Counted from the first letter of the stretch, positions 18,339 through 28,315 are shown. The stretch: 64,000 nucleotides of DNA from Candidatus Acididesulfobacter guangdongensis (GCA_004195045.1 SGBC01000001.1:682001-746000), one strand, 5' to 3'. Made by a program: numbers and translations. Notes: generated by a model not told the origin, from the sequence alone.

Positions 18339-20753
18339 ATGGATAACAGGAAGGTTTTAATCAAAAAACCCGACATTAGAATAATTATCGGTATATTTAT
18401 TCTAACTCTAATGTCCGCCAGTTTATGGACTTGCCCAAATGCTGTCGCAGGGGTAATTTCAATTAAAGCAATCACAAAAAAAGTAAAGGTTAAAAGAACG
18501 CCGTTTACAGTTTCAAAAATCAAGAAAAAAGCTATTAAAAGAATGACTAACCCTATGACCAGTTTTGAAAGCCTTTTAAATGTTGCGCCTTCGATCCATG
18601 CAAGCACGAGCGGACCTAACAATATCAGGTCAAGGGTTGAGTTAAGGGGATTTGGAACGGGAGAAGTATCTGAAACCTTTGACGGGATACCTATTAATAA
18701 CATGTTTGACGGCGACTCAAGCAATTATATGGACATCAGAAACAATGTTCCTTTTACTCTTGGGGATGTTTCAGGCGTTAATATCTCCTATGGCGTAAAT
18801 AATCCAAGCGTGGATACTTTTGATTCCTTAGGCGGTCAAATAGGTTATGAACCCGTTATGCCGTCAAGTAAATTTAGCGCTTCAATATTCGGCGGATATG
18901 GTTCTTTTGCAACAAGGACTTACGGTTTTTCTTTGAATACGGGTAAGCTCTGGGAAGGCATAAGAATGTATCTAAGGGTTGAACACGACGACGCAAACGA
19001 CTGGTATGACGGTTCAAGCTATCCTAACAGAGACCACTCGTATTATTTTTCTTTAATAAAACCTTACAATAGAAACAGATCTGATATAAGTTTTATCTTC
19101 ATGCGAAACGATGATTACGCAAACGACCCGCATCTCGTCCCCGTTCCGCTTCTTAATCAGTTTGGATACAATTGGGGATGGCCGACTTCGGTTGAAAATG
19201 CGCAGGCTTATAATCAGGAATATTATGTAATATTAGGGTGGAAGGATTATATAGATAAAAATATAACGTTTAATAATAAAGCTTTCTATTCTGAAGACGA
19301 TATGTATAAAAATCTTTATATAAATCCCGCATGCCATCCAAGCGCTGCAAGCGCCGGAATCAGCACCGCATCATGCAATATACCTTCCAGTATATATGTT
19401 GACGGCGTGCAGCCTTATACATTAGGTTTTGGTCATGGAGACTGGAGTCCCGGTTTTTACCCGAATGATAGTTATTTAAACCAATTCAGCACTTCTGCGC
19501 AGTTAGCTTATGCAACCGATAATCACACAAAAGCTGTTAGCCTGACGCAATTTGGCGATTTTCCGACTGTTACCGTTAAATTACCGAGAAATACCGTTGT
19601 TTTCGGCGGACAATTCATTGACGGGAATTTTCATAAAACAGAGTGGCTTGGCGGTTCTGCATATACTCCCTTTACGCTAGGCTATAATGCTTATAACGAT
19701 CTAAGAGGCAGCGAATCAATGGATGCTTTATATGCGCAGGATAGATTAAGCATTATACCTCATAAATTATTCTTAGAGCCGGGCGTTAAATATCAATATG
19801 TAAATGAAAATATTTCTACCAATCCCGTTGATAATTATACGTATGGCGGAACTATTGCAAATAATTATACGGAAATAGAACCGACTGTCGGATTAAGCTA
19901 TAATTTATTGTCTAACTGGAACTTTTATGCGACTTACGGCAGAACTATGAAAGCTCCTAACTACAGTGAGTTTGAGACTTCACTCGGGAGTTTAGGTCCA
20001 AATTCTTCGGGTATTTTTGTATATTCTAAGCCTATAACTTCATTGAAACCTGAAATCGTTACCGATTATGAATTAGGCACAAGATACAGACTGCAAAATC
20101 TAACACTTTCGGCTAATATTTATAAAGAAAGTTTTACTAACACATTTGTTACATATTTAAATACAATAACTGAAACTACATATCAGGAAAATGCAGGAAA
20201 TTCTGTATATACTGGGTTTCAACTTGAAGGACAATATGATATTAACCGCAATTTGAATGTTTATGCAAACTATTCATTAAACACCGGAAAATACACATCT
20301 TCTTATTTTTTTCATCATAGCAGCAGCGGCGTAAATTATTCGGTTCAATCGGGAGAAAACGTTCCGATGATACCGAGGCATTTGGCAAACGTAGGCATTG
20401 ATGAAAATTATTTTCACATTAACGGAAATTTATCGGGAACATATACCGGCGAGCAGTTTGTCACAGACATAAACGGGCAGCCTACAAGCGCATATCATCT
20501 TGGCGGATACTGGCTGTTTAATTTAAATTTAAGCCATAAGTTTAATTTTAGAAATATACCGTTTTTTAAAGAAGCAGACTTAAAAAGCATGAAACTTAGT
20601 TTTACGGTAGATAATATATTGAATAGAAATTATCTTGAAGGCATAGTAGCTGGTTTTGCAGGACAATCTTATCCGACAGGAACAGCAACTTATGCTGAAT
20701 TCATGCCCGGCATGCCAAGATTTTACTATGTGTCAACATCATTCAAATTCTAA
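18339..20753 (+). CDS. TonB-dependent outer-membrane receptor (TBDR-1)
   Basis: About 804 aa from the ATG at 18339; GGAGG (18323-18327) lies 11 nt before it, while the upstream ATG at 18321 overlaps that ribosome-binding site. Signal peptide about 10-38, ending near AVAG. The plug domain has RVELRGFGTGEVSETFDGIP near 105-125 and the SLGGQIGYEP strand near 165. The 22-strand barrel carries alternating aromatic strands and ends in Phe (STSFKF). The ligand is not predictable, but the Pho-like promoter and nearby phosphoesterases suggest a phosphorylated compound or phosphate-rich chelate. Closest in-window relative by eye is TBDR-2. Confidence 0.9.
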   Translation: MDNRKVLIKKPDIRIIIGIFILTLMSASLWTCPNAVAGVISIKAITKKVKVKRTPFTVSKIKKKAIKRMTNPMTSFESLLNVAPSIHASTSGPNNIRSRVELRGFGTGEVSETFDGIPINNMFDGDSSNYMDIRNNVPFTLGDVSGVNISYGVNNPSVDTFDSLGGQIGYEPVMPSSKFSASIFGGYGSFATRTYGFSLNTGKLWEGIRMYLRVEHDDANDWYDGSSYPNRDHSYYFSLIKPYNRNRSDISFIFMRNDDYANDPHLVPVPLLNQFGYNWGWPTSVENAQAYNQEYYVILGWKDYIDKNITFNNKAFYSEDDMYKNLYINPACHPSAASAGISTASCNIPSSIYVDGVQPYTLGFGHGDWSPGFYPNDSYLNQFSTSAQLAYATDNHTKAVSLTQFGDFPTVTVKLPRNTVVFGGQFIDGNFHKTEWLGGSAYTPFTLGYNAYNDLRGSESMDALYAQDRLSIIPHKLFLEPGVKYQYVNENISTNPVDNYTYGGTIANNYTEIEPTVGLSYNLLSNWNFYATYGRTMKAPNYSEFETSLGSLGPNSSGIFVYSKPITSLKPEIVTDYELGTRYRLQNLTLSANIYKESFTNTFVTYLNTITETTYQENAGNSVYTGFQLEGQYDINRNLNVYANYSLNTGKYTSSYFFHHSSSGVNYSVQSGENVPMIPRHLANVGIDENYFHINGNLSGTYTGEQFVTDINGQPTSAYHLGGYWLFNLNLSHKFNFRNIPFFKEADLKSMKLSFTVDNILNRNYLEGIVAGFAGQSYPTGTATYAEFMPGMPRFYYVSTSFKF

Positions 20754-21078
20754 AATATATAAATATATAAATAAATTATAATGATAATAAATTAATAAAT
20801 TAATAAAATTATTTATTATGATTTAATTTTAGAGCTAGATTATTGTATTATGCAATAAACAGATTATGTTGAAAACAATTATATTAATTACTAATTAGCA
20901 ATGAATAATCACTAATTGCGTTAATCAGGATGAAAAATTAATTAGAAAAATAATTAAAAAATATTATTTCAATTACTGAAAATTATATTATTTTAATTAC
21001 AGATTGATGCAATTAGTTAATTTAATTAGCCAATTAAATAAACTAATTAAATGATTAATTAATTTTTCAAAATATCAA
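20754..21078. other. AT-rich intergenic, no gene seen
   Basis: About 325 bp of very AT-rich DNA after TBDR-1 with many ATTAAT-type short words. No ORF, box or long repeat is visible. It ends at the shared terminator hairpin. Confidence 0.4.
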
Positions 21079-21125
21079 AAGAAGAGTCCGACGGATAATG
21101 TTTTATTATTCGTCGGGCTCTTCTT
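21079..21125. terminator. bidirectional intrinsic terminator
   Basis: Arms AAGAAGAGTCCGACG (21079-21093) and CGTCGGGCTCTTCTT (21111-21125) form a 15-bp stem with one G-T pair. There is a T-rich run on the + side and an A-run on the other. It separates TBDR-1 from the convergent MNT/HEPN pair. Confidence 0.8.
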
Positions 21126-21180
21126 AATTTTCTTTATTTAAAGTTGAAAATAAATTTCCGTTTTCTATTTCCTTAATGAT

Positions 21181-21507
21181 TTAAATAACTTTCTCGCCTG
21201 TTCTCATAATTTCGGCGGCAGTCGGATTGCTTTCATTGAATTCATCTCTTAAATATGGGTGAGGTTCAATATTATAATCAATGTCCCTGGCTATTTTCAT
21301 TAATAAAAATTTAAAATCAAAATTATCATCTCCGACGATATTTTTAGTTATGACAGCTACATCTATATCGCTCCACTCCGTGGGTTTTCCTTTTGCGTAA
21401 GAGCCAAATAGGTAAGCTGAAACAATATCAATTTTTCTTTTTTTTAATTCATTAATATATTTGTTAATTAATTCAATTATTAGCTTTTTATCTTTTGTTT
21501 TAACCAT
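21181..21507 (-). CDS. MNT-domain nucleotidyltransferase (antitoxin-type)
   Basis: A 108-aa minimal nucleotidyltransferase. The signature FGSYAKGKPTEWSDIDVAVI gives the GS motif and the D-x-D metal site. In HEPN/MNT modules such a protein AMPylates and silences the HEPN RNase toxin. The reading frame overlaps the end of the upstream HEPN gene by 28 nt, the standard arrangement. The partner is frameshifted, so the pair may be inactive. The gene is intact and complete in length. Confidence 0.82.
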   Translation of the reverse strand: MVKTKDKKLIIELINKYINELKKRKIDIVSAYLFGSYAKGKPTEWSDIDVAVITKNIVGDDNFDFKFLLMKIARDIDYNIEPHPYLRDEFNESNPTAAEIMRTGEKVI

Positions 21508-21871
21508 TCTCTTAACCCCTTAATTTTTTCTATATTAATTAATGCAAAATCTTTTGTACATTTTTTATGAAAATCTTTTTTATAATCTTCATATCTTGTT
21601 TCTATATTAAATAAGGTTATATATTGCAATGAATCTTTCTGTTCCTCTGTTAAAGAAAGATTAGATTTAATAGCAAGCTTATATAAGTCATGAATTTTAG
21701 GCAATTTCAATTCAACATTTTTTACATAATAAGCTTTTAATAATTTTTCTATTGCAAGGTGACCGATAAATAACGACCAGACATATTCGCCGGCATTAAA
21801 CATATTGTCATTGAATTATAATTATCTTCAGACGAATTAATCCAGAATAGAGCAACTTCTTCTTTAGTCAT
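21480..21871 (-). pseudogene. HEPN-domain toxin gene, frameshifted near its start
   Basis: The downstream 107 aa (from 21803) match the HEPN fold, with the family hallmark SLFIGHLAIEKLLKAYY and an R-Y near the C-terminal third. Upstream, in another frame, an ATG at 21871 with AAGGA before it opens MTKEEVALFWINSSEDNYNS, which is the missing first helix of the same domain. The two halves join if one A is restored near 21807. A one-base deletion has therefore broken the gene, or it is a sequencing error. Partner of the MNT gene. Confidence 0.7.
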
Positions 21872-22013
21872 CTAAAATTTTCCTTATAATCACGCTTGCA
21901 TAAACGTTTTATATTATAATTAATTTTATTGTTTATTATATTATAGCATATTCAAATTATATTTGAGCGGCATTTATATGATTTACATGATAAATATCGC
22001 ACCAATTTTAAAT

Positions 22014-22069
22014 TATTACAAAAATTTAATATTACTGTAATAATCCTGTAATATTCCAAATGTTATAAT
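22014..22069 (+). promoter_or_regulatory. Pho-like box (four exact repeats) and TATAAT
   Basis: Heptamers TATTACA (22014), TTTAATA (22025), TGTAATA (22036) and TGTAATA (22047) start exactly 11 bp apart. A consensus TATAAT (22064-22069) begins after a 10-bp gap. Transcription would start near 22076, giving the propeller/phosphatase gene at 22394 an unusually long 5' leader of about 318 nt. Confidence 0.72.
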
Positions 22070-22306
22070 ACTCGAAATATAAATTAAATTATCAATAAAA
22101 TAACTGTTTTGTTTATTATTGCAAGTGCAATTTAAAAGTGCTCCGCTTTCGGCAGCTAAAAATGCGTCATTATTTAAATTAACTATACTGTTTAAATATG
22201 CATTCTCATATATTATTGCATTATATGTTTTTGTTTAATTAATAAACATAATAACGATTTTAACGGAGCCCTTGTATATAAATAATAATAAATAATTTTA
22301 AATCAG

Positions 22307-22401
22307 AGGAGGAAGGTAGTGATTTCATTGTTTTGTTTATTGTATAGTTTGTGGCAATGAAGCAATGCAATGTATTTTGCTATTTAATTGCGTATGGTTA
22401 A
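22307..22401 (+). other. two coupled micro-ORFs in the phosphatase leader
   Basis: The best ribosome-binding site of the region, AGGAGG (22307-22312), is 6 nt from a GTG at 22319. That GTG opens a 13-codon ORF (VISLFCLLYSLWQ) ending at 22360. Its TGA overlaps an ATG (22357) that opens a 14-codon ORF (MKQCNVFCYLIAYG) ending at 22401, which itself overlaps the main ATG (22394). The main gene has no ribosome-binding site of its own, so it may depend on this chain. Alternatively the first micro-ORF is the decayed original start, since it is in frame with the main gene. Confidence 0.45.
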
Positions 22402-25400
22402 AAAAAATATTTTAATTTTATCGGTATTATTTCTAATATTATTATCAGGTTTTATTATTGCTATTAGAATAAGCAAAAATACCGATGCAGGAATCCTTGT
22501 AAATAAAATTAACAAAAAAATATTAAAACCGGTTGATATTTCAAAAATCAATTATAAGCATTATATTTTTAAGCTTCCTACCGGCAGATTTATATCCCCC
22601 GCAGGGTTATTAAATAAAACCCCTAATTTTTCTACAAATGTTGTAACTCATGGTAAATATATAGCTGTTGTGGCTAACGGCGCTACATTTTTTCAGACTA
22701 TTACAATATATAACAGAAAAACTCTTAAAGAAGTAGCTCAGTATCGTGCGTATAAAGAAAAAAAATTTAAAAAAAGAAAATTTAAAAAATTTAAAAAAAT
22801 AATTTATAATCCTAAAAAGGCGCATCATTCAAGTTTAAATAAAGCATTCAGCCAGATGGTATATGCAAAAAATAAAAATCAGGATCTTTATCAGGGGATT
22901 GACTTTGCTTCAAACGGTATTCTTTATGCGGCAGGCGGCGGAGTGAACAATGTCGTTGCTTTAAAAGTTGGGAAAAACGGTAAATTACGAGTTATAAAAA
23001 AATATTACTTAAAATGGCAGCCGTTTCCTAAAAATCAGTATCCATATCAGTATCAAGGACATCAAAATGATAAACCTTATCTGTTTTATCCTGACAGTAT
23101 AGCAGTTTCAAAAAATAATAAAAATTTATATGTTACAGGACTCCTTTCAAACTCCGTTGCTAAAGTCAATTTAAAAACAGGTAAGGCGAGTTATGCAAAC
23201 GCTGGTTCTTACCCTTTTGACGTAATATTGGCGGACCACGGCAAAAGATTGGTAGTTTCCGACTGGGGATCAGATAGCGTTACAGTATTAAATGCGATTA
23301 ATTTAAAACCGGTCGGAAAAATTTTGGTCGGTAAAAAATTATCGCCTTTAAGCTATTCCCCCGGAGTCAATCCGACTGGATTGATACAGCTTGCCGGCAC
23401 ACCGTATGTATTTGTAACCGATTCAAATAATGATAAAATTTTCGAATTTAACTCGCAAAATTTAAAAGTTGTACGTATATTTAATGATGCGCCATATCCG
23501 CACGCTCCTTACGGCAGCTATCCAGACGGCGCAGCTATTTACAAGGGCTTTATGTATGTAGTGAATGCCGGCAATAATGATATAAGCGTTTTTAATATAA
23601 AAACAAGAAAGCAGGCTGGATTAATCCCTACAGCATGGTATCCGACATCTATAATTATTAGCAGAGGTGATATTTATGTTACTGATGCTAAAGGTTTAGG
23701 AAGCGGTCCTAATGTTCATTTTCAGTGGGTCGGCGATATGATGGAAGGGGCTATCGAAAAAATATCTATAAATAAAGTTATGCCTCAGCTCAAATTTTGG
23801 ACAAAGGTTGTTCTGCATAACGATTTATTTAGTTTATCGCAGAGAGAAAAAAGAAAACTTGCCGATGAAAAAATTGATAAATTTTTGAGAAAACATATAA
23901 AACACGTAGTATTTATCCTTCGCGAAAATAAAACATTTGACGAAGATTTAGGAGATTACAGCCGTGCTGGAAAATGGGCAGACCCGCATCTTGACTTATA
24001 TAATCAAAAAGAACTGCCTAATTTATATAAGCTGGCAAACGATTACGGGCTGTTTGTCAATTTCGATGCCGACGGCGAAGTAACGGCGCAGGGGCATCAA
24101 TGGACTACCGGAGCATCAGATTCCGATTTTGTTCAAAGAACATGGCCGGAGTACTATTCAGGAAGAGGATTAGTAGGTAATCCGGGGTGGACGCAGCCGT
24201 TAAGACCGCTAAATTTAAAAGATAGTTATAAATATATGCCTATTTATGATAGCCTATTGAGCTTAAAACACTGGTCTAATCCATGGATAAGCTACCCTTA
24301 CGGACTATATATATACAACGATATGTTAAAACATAATACGTCTTTTGAGGTTTTCGGCGAATTTGTTTCACGCAACAGGATAGGCGATATTTTACCTGCT
24401 ATGAAAAAACATATAGATTTATCATCTTACGGATGGGATAGATTTATTCTTGATACCCAAAGGGCGAAAGTCTTTTTAAATTTCGCAAAGAAGAAAATAA
24501 AGCATCATAAATTTCCGTCTTTTGTTTATATATGGCTACCCGACGACCATACAGCAGGCAGCAGACCCTGTTATTATACGCCGGATTATTATGTTGCCAA
24601 TAACGATTATGCGACAGGCGAAATAGTTGACTACTTGTCTCATTCTCCTGTATGGAAAAATACGCTTGTATTTATTACCGAAGACGATGCCCAATCGGGA
24701 GCAGACCATATAAATGCGCATAGAACATTTGCCGTTATGATCTCGCCGTGGGTAAAAAAAGGCGTTTTGATTAAGAAATTTTATTCGCAGATAAGTATTA
24801 TTAAGACAATAGAAGCTATATTTAAGATTTCTCCTATGTCTCAATGGGATGCGAATACTCCGGTTATAAATACCGGCTGGACGGATAAACCCGATATGAA
24901 ACCGTATAATGTAGTTAAGATGCAGGTTAAACCGGCGCTTAATCCCGGTATTTGCAAAAGCTATATAGATAAAATGCGGTTAAAATTAGGAAAAGAGGGT
25001 TTTTGGGAAGCCCCTGCAAATATTAATAATAAAAATATAGATAATAGAAATAAAAATCAACAATTAAGAAGGGCTGATAATCAACATAAAAATAAAAAGA
25101 CAGTCAGTAATAAAAATAAGTTGAAATTAACAGAATTTAAAGAAGTGCATAATAATAAATATCAAAAAAATGCGCATCAAGTATATAATGCTAAAAATTT
25201 TAACAGCAGTAAAAAAATTATTAAAAAAGATATAAATAGTAACGGCTCAGAATATTATACGCCGACTTCATTATTAAAAATAAGCGGACCGGAACAATTT
25301 AAACAGGAATGGATTGCATCAAAGGGGTTAAAATCATATGAAAAAGTTATAGCTTACATAAAAAAATTAGCGAAAAAAGAAGGGGCACCCATCGGCGATA

Positions 25401-25426
25401 TTTTAGCAGGAGCAAGCCCGGATTAA
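22394..25426 (+). CDS. YncE-like beta-propeller / alkaline phosphatase-superfamily fusion
   Basis: About 1010 aa. An N-terminal signal anchor (about 4-25) is followed by a beta-propeller (about 65-450) with YVTN-type blades such as NKNLYVTGLLSNSVAKV and FDVILADHGKRLVVSDWG. A phosphoesterase domain (about 500-860) has LRENKTFDEDLGDY near 507, WLPDDHTAGSRP near 713 and ITEDDAQSGADH near 760, carrying the expected metal-binding acids and histidines. The tail (about 875-950) is Asn/Lys-rich low complexity before a conserved end domain (ISGPEQFKQEWIASKGL). It lies behind a Pho-like box and 132 nt before TBDR-2, probably co-transcribed. Likely periplasmic phosphoester hydrolase; substrate unknown. 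Two broken paralogues occur at 29.3 and 43.9 kb. Confidence 0.87.
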   Translation: MVKKNILILSVLFLILLSGFIIAIRISKNTDAGILVNKINKKILKPVDISKINYKHYIFKLPTGRFISPAGLLNKTPNFSTNVVTHGKYIAVVANGATFFQTITIYNRKTLKEVAQYRAYKEKKFKKRKFKKFKKIIYNPKKAHHSSLNKAFSQMVYAKNKNQDLYQGIDFASNGILYAAGGGVNNVVALKVGKNGKLRVIKKYYLKWQPFPKNQYPYQYQGHQNDKPYLFYPDSIAVSKNNKNLYVTGLLSNSVAKVNLKTGKASYANAGSYPFDVILADHGKRLVVSDWGSDSVTVLNAINLKPVGKILVGKKLSPLSYSPGVNPTGLIQLAGTPYVFVTDSNNDKIFEFNSQNLKVVRIFNDAPYPHAPYGSYPDGAAIYKGFMYVVNAGNNDISVFNIKTRKQAGLIPTAWYPTSIIISRGDIYVTDAKGLGSGPNVHFQWVGDMMEGAIEKISINKVMPQLKFWTKVVLHNDLFSLSQREKRKLADEKIDKFLRKHIKHVVFILRENKTFDEDLGDYSRAGKWADPHLDLYNQKELPNLYKLANDYGLFVNFDADGEVTAQGHQWTTGASDSDFVQRTWPEYYSGRGLVGNPGWTQPLRPLNLKDSYKYMPIYDSLLSLKHWSNPWISYPYGLYIYNDMLKHNTSFEVFGEFVSRNRIGDILPAMKKHIDLSSYGWDRFILDTQRAKVFLNFAKKKIKHHKFPSFVYIWLPDDHTAGSRPCYYTPDYYVANNDYATGEIVDYLSHSPVWKNTLVFITEDDAQSGADHINAHRTFAVMISPWVKKGVLIKKFYSQISIIKTIEAIFKISPMSQWDANTPVINTGWTDKPDMKPYNVVKMQVKPALNPGICKSYIDKMRLKLGKEGFWEAPANINNKNIDNRNKNQQLRRADNQHKNKKTVSNKNKLKLTEFKEVHNNKYQKNAHQVYNAKNFNSSKKIIKKDINSNGSEYYTPTSLLKISGPEQFKQEWIASKGLKSYEKVIAYIKKLAKKEGAPIGDILAGASPD

Positions 25427-25558
25427 AATTATTGCTCTAAGTGAATATAAATAATTAATATAGCCAATTAATATTAGTATAAATATATATAAACATTTTA
25501 GAAATAACAAAATTAACAAAAATAATAACAATTAAATTAACAATAACTTGGAGGAGTT

Positions 25559-28252
25559 ATGAGAGTTATGAATTGTCAACGCGTAATTGAACAAATGACT
25601 GACCGCCTCTCTATTGTCTCAGGGGGGGGGCTTTACCATTATCAAGATAACCCAAAAAAGGAAAGAAATGACAGCAGATCGTATATTTTAATAAAAAATC
25701 AGGAGGGAATAGGAATAGAAGGAGTAAAATCACTTAATAAAAAACAATATGACAGTTTAAATGTAAAAGTAAATAATGTAAATTATTATAAGATAATTTT
25801 TAAAAGTCTTTTATTATTTATTGCCGCAGGTATGATGCTTTTATTTAATACAGGGCTTGCAAATGCGGATAGTAATAGTGCAACTGCTAATGCAAACACG
25901 CTAAATAGTTCTAATAATGTACATTTAATACCGAAAGTGGCGGTAAGCGCAAAGGAAATATCAAAAACCAAACAGCTTAAGAAAAAAGTATTCAAATCAT
26001 CGTTTTCCGAATCTCTTATCACAAAAAAGCAGATTAAAGCGGTAAATAATCCTATGATGGGCATCGCATCTATATTATCAACCAAACCGAGTATAAGCGC
26101 TCAATCATTCGGTCCGAATGGGATGCGCACTAATATTGAAATGAGAGCATTTAACGGCGGGCAGATAACCGAATCTTTTGACGGAATACCATTGAATGAC
26201 ATATTTAACGGCTCGGCCCAAAATTTTGCTTCCGTTAGAAATAATGTCCCTTTTACTTTAGGAGATGTTTCATCTATCAATATTTACAGAGGAATAAACA
26301 ATCCAAGTGTTAATTCATTTAATTCTCTCGGCGGCACTATAAATTATAATGCCGTTATGCCGTCTTATAAAGCAAACGGTTCAATATTCGGCGGATACGG
26401 TTCTTATGCAACGAGAAATTACGGATTTGATGTAAATACAGGCAAGCTTCCCGGCGGCATAAGGATGTATATCAGAATTACGAGAAACGATTCAAACGGA
26501 TGGATGAATAATACATCGGATAAAAACCATTCGTACTATCTTTCGTTAATTAAACCGTATAATGAAAACAGGTCAAACGTATCATTTATTTATATGAGGA
26601 ATGACAATACAGGTTTTACTCCTCATTCTATCCCGTTCCTATTGGAACAAAAATACGGGTATACATTTAATTGGCCGACTTCAATAGATTATTCAACTAA
26701 TACTGACGATAGCTATTACGCTATTCTTGGCTGGAACAATTATGTAAATAAATATTTTAATTTCTCAAATAAAGCTTTTTATCATAATAACCGTTACTAT
26801 AGAACTTCATATGCTAATCCACAGTGTCTTTCAGATGTTTATAATAATCCGTCAAGTCCAATTTATAATGCTGCAGGACAAGGAGTATGCGATGAAATAA
26901 CGATAGACGGACAACAGCCGTTTTATTTTGCCAATAGTCCTGATAAATCTGTACCTGCTTATGGAAACTATCCGCTTCCTTATGTTACGGCAGCACCTGC
27001 ATTATTTGGTTCGGCTTATTACGGAACAGATTATCACTTATATAGAAATACCACAGATGAAGCAGGGGATATTCCGCAATTTAACGTAAATTTGCCGTAC
27101 AATAAAATAACATTCGGTGGTCAATTTATATTCGGCACTCTTCGTTCTGCAGAATATTGGTACGGCAATTCAAATGTTCCTGAAGCAACAGGCTATAATG
27201 ACGCATGGAATGAACATGATACTAGAACTAACAATACTTTGTATGTTCAGGACAAGATACAATTATTGAATAATAAACTGAATATAGAACCTGGAATTAA
27301 ATACAACACTGTTAATACAAGCGATGCAGATAATGTCGGTTTTTATGATAATTCTGGAACTATTTCAAATATTTATAATTATATGGAACCGTCCGTTGGT
27401 ATCAGTTATAAACTTTTAAAAAACTGGATTGTTTACGGTTCATGGGGTAAAATTCAAAAAGTTCCTGACATTTCGGCTTATTACAATATTTTAGGGGAAG
27501 GAACCATAGACGGGAATCCTTATACACCTCCATTAACTGTTAAACCTGAATATGTAACAGATTATGAACTTGGGACTAGATATAAATATCACGGTTTGCA
27601 TTTATCTCTTAATGGATATAAAGAATTATTTGAGAACACATTCAGTTCTTCGTATAATCAGACATTAGGCGCTACTTATGAATATAATGCAGGCAATTCA
27701 ACATATGAGGGCATTGAATTTGCTTTAAGTTACAAAATTGACAGATATGCAACTGTTTTCGGCAACTGGTCATATAACACTGCATTTTATACATCAAATT
27801 ATTATACGGCTGCAAACATAGGCTATGGCAGTAGCACAAAAAACTATTTTTTTTCAGGCGAACACATTGCAAATGTTCCAAGGCATTTAGCAAATATCGG
27901 ATTTAACGGTCACATGTTTAATTCTCAATTAAAATTATGGGGAACGTATACAGGTCAGGAAATAAGCAATAATTTAAACGGAGAACCTGTCGGACCAAAT
28001 TACGGCGGATACTGGGTATTTAACGGATACTTAAGCCATTATTTCAATTTCAGTAAAATGGGCGGCGCATTGAAAGAAATGCATCTTAAAGGTGTTACGC
28101 TTTCTTTAAACATTGACAATATTTTAAATAAGCAATATAACGCGAATGTATATGAAGAATATGGAACATTGAATGGCTCAACATATGATTATGGGGTTGG
28201 TTTACCAGGTATGCCGAGGTTTACGATGTTGACGGCAACTGTTAAATTTTAA
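25559..28252 (+). CDS. TonB-dependent receptor (TBDR-2), possibly phase-variable
   Basis: 897 aa with GGAGGAG just before the ATG. The true signal sequence is unusually internal: YYKIIFKSLLLFIAAGMMLL followed by NADS, about residues 76-102. The first 75 residues are a polar extension containing the G9 tract. After cleavage come the plug (NIEMRAFNGGQITESFDGIP near 190-210, SLGGTINYN near 255) and a barrel ending LTATVKF. It lies 132 nt after the phosphatase fusion, so they probably form an operon under the 22014 box. A terminator follows. Ligand unknown; the pairing suggests the product released by the phosphatase. Confidence 0.9.
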   Translation: MRVMNCQRVIEQMTDRLSIVSGGGLYHYQDNPKKERNDSRSYILIKNQEGIGIEGVKSLNKKQYDSLNVKVNNVNYYKIIFKSLLLFIAAGMMLLFNTGLANADSNSATANANTLNSSNNVHLIPKVAVSAKEISKTKQLKKKVFKSSFSESLITKKQIKAVNNPMMGIASILSTKPSISAQSFGPNGMRTNIEMRAFNGGQITESFDGIPLNDIFNGSAQNFASVRNNVPFTLGDVSSINIYRGINNPSVNSFNSLGGTINYNAVMPSYKANGSIFGGYGSYATRNYGFDVNTGKLPGGIRMYIRITRNDSNGWMNNTSDKNHSYYLSLIKPYNENRSNVSFIYMRNDNTGFTPHSIPFLLEQKYGYTFNWPTSIDYSTNTDDSYYAILGWNNYVNKYFNFSNKAFYHNNRYYRTSYANPQCLSDVYNNPSSPIYNAAGQGVCDEITIDGQQPFYFANSPDKSVPAYGNYPLPYVTAAPALFGSAYYGTDYHLYRNTTDEAGDIPQFNVNLPYNKITFGGQFIFGTLRSAEYWYGNSNVPEATGYNDAWNEHDTRTNNTLYVQDKIQLLNNKLNIEPGIKYNTVNTSDADNVGFYDNSGTISNIYNYMEPSVGISYKLLKNWIVYGSWGKIQKVPDISAYYNILGEGTIDGNPYTPPLTVKPEYVTDYELGTRYKYHGLHLSLNGYKELFENTFSSSYNQTLGATYEYNAGNSTYEGIEFALSYKIDRYATVFGNWSYNTAFYTSNYYTAANIGYGSSTKNYFFSGEHIANVPRHLANIGFNGHMFNSQLKLWGTYTGQEISNNLNGEPVGPNYGGYWVFNGYLSHYFNFSKMGGALKEMHLKGVTLSLNIDNILNKQYNANVYEEYGTLNGSTYDYGVGLPGMPRFTMLTATVKF
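25622..25630 (+). repeat. G9 homopolymer inside the TBDR-2 coding start
   Basis: Nine consecutive G encode Gly-Gly-Gly at codons 22-24 of TBDR-2. Runs of G are otherwise very rare in this AT-rich DNA. Losing one G gives a stop about 20 codons on; gaining one gives a stop within about 8 codons. The aligned position in TBDR-3 and TBDR-4 has only four G followed by A. This is a classic contingency-locus tract. Confidence 0.7.
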
Positions 28253-28283
28253 GTAATACACAAGTATTGCGGATTAAATTTTG

Positions 28284-28315
28284 CGCCGCTTAGTTTTTAA
28301 AGAGCGGCGTTTTTT
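28284..28315 (+). terminator. intrinsic terminator after TBDR-2
   Basis: CGCCGCT (28284-28290) and AGCGGCG (28303-28309) form a GC stem around a 12-nt AT loop, followed by six T. It ends the phosphatase/TBDR-2 transcript before the unrelated acetyltransferase. Confidence 0.85.
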
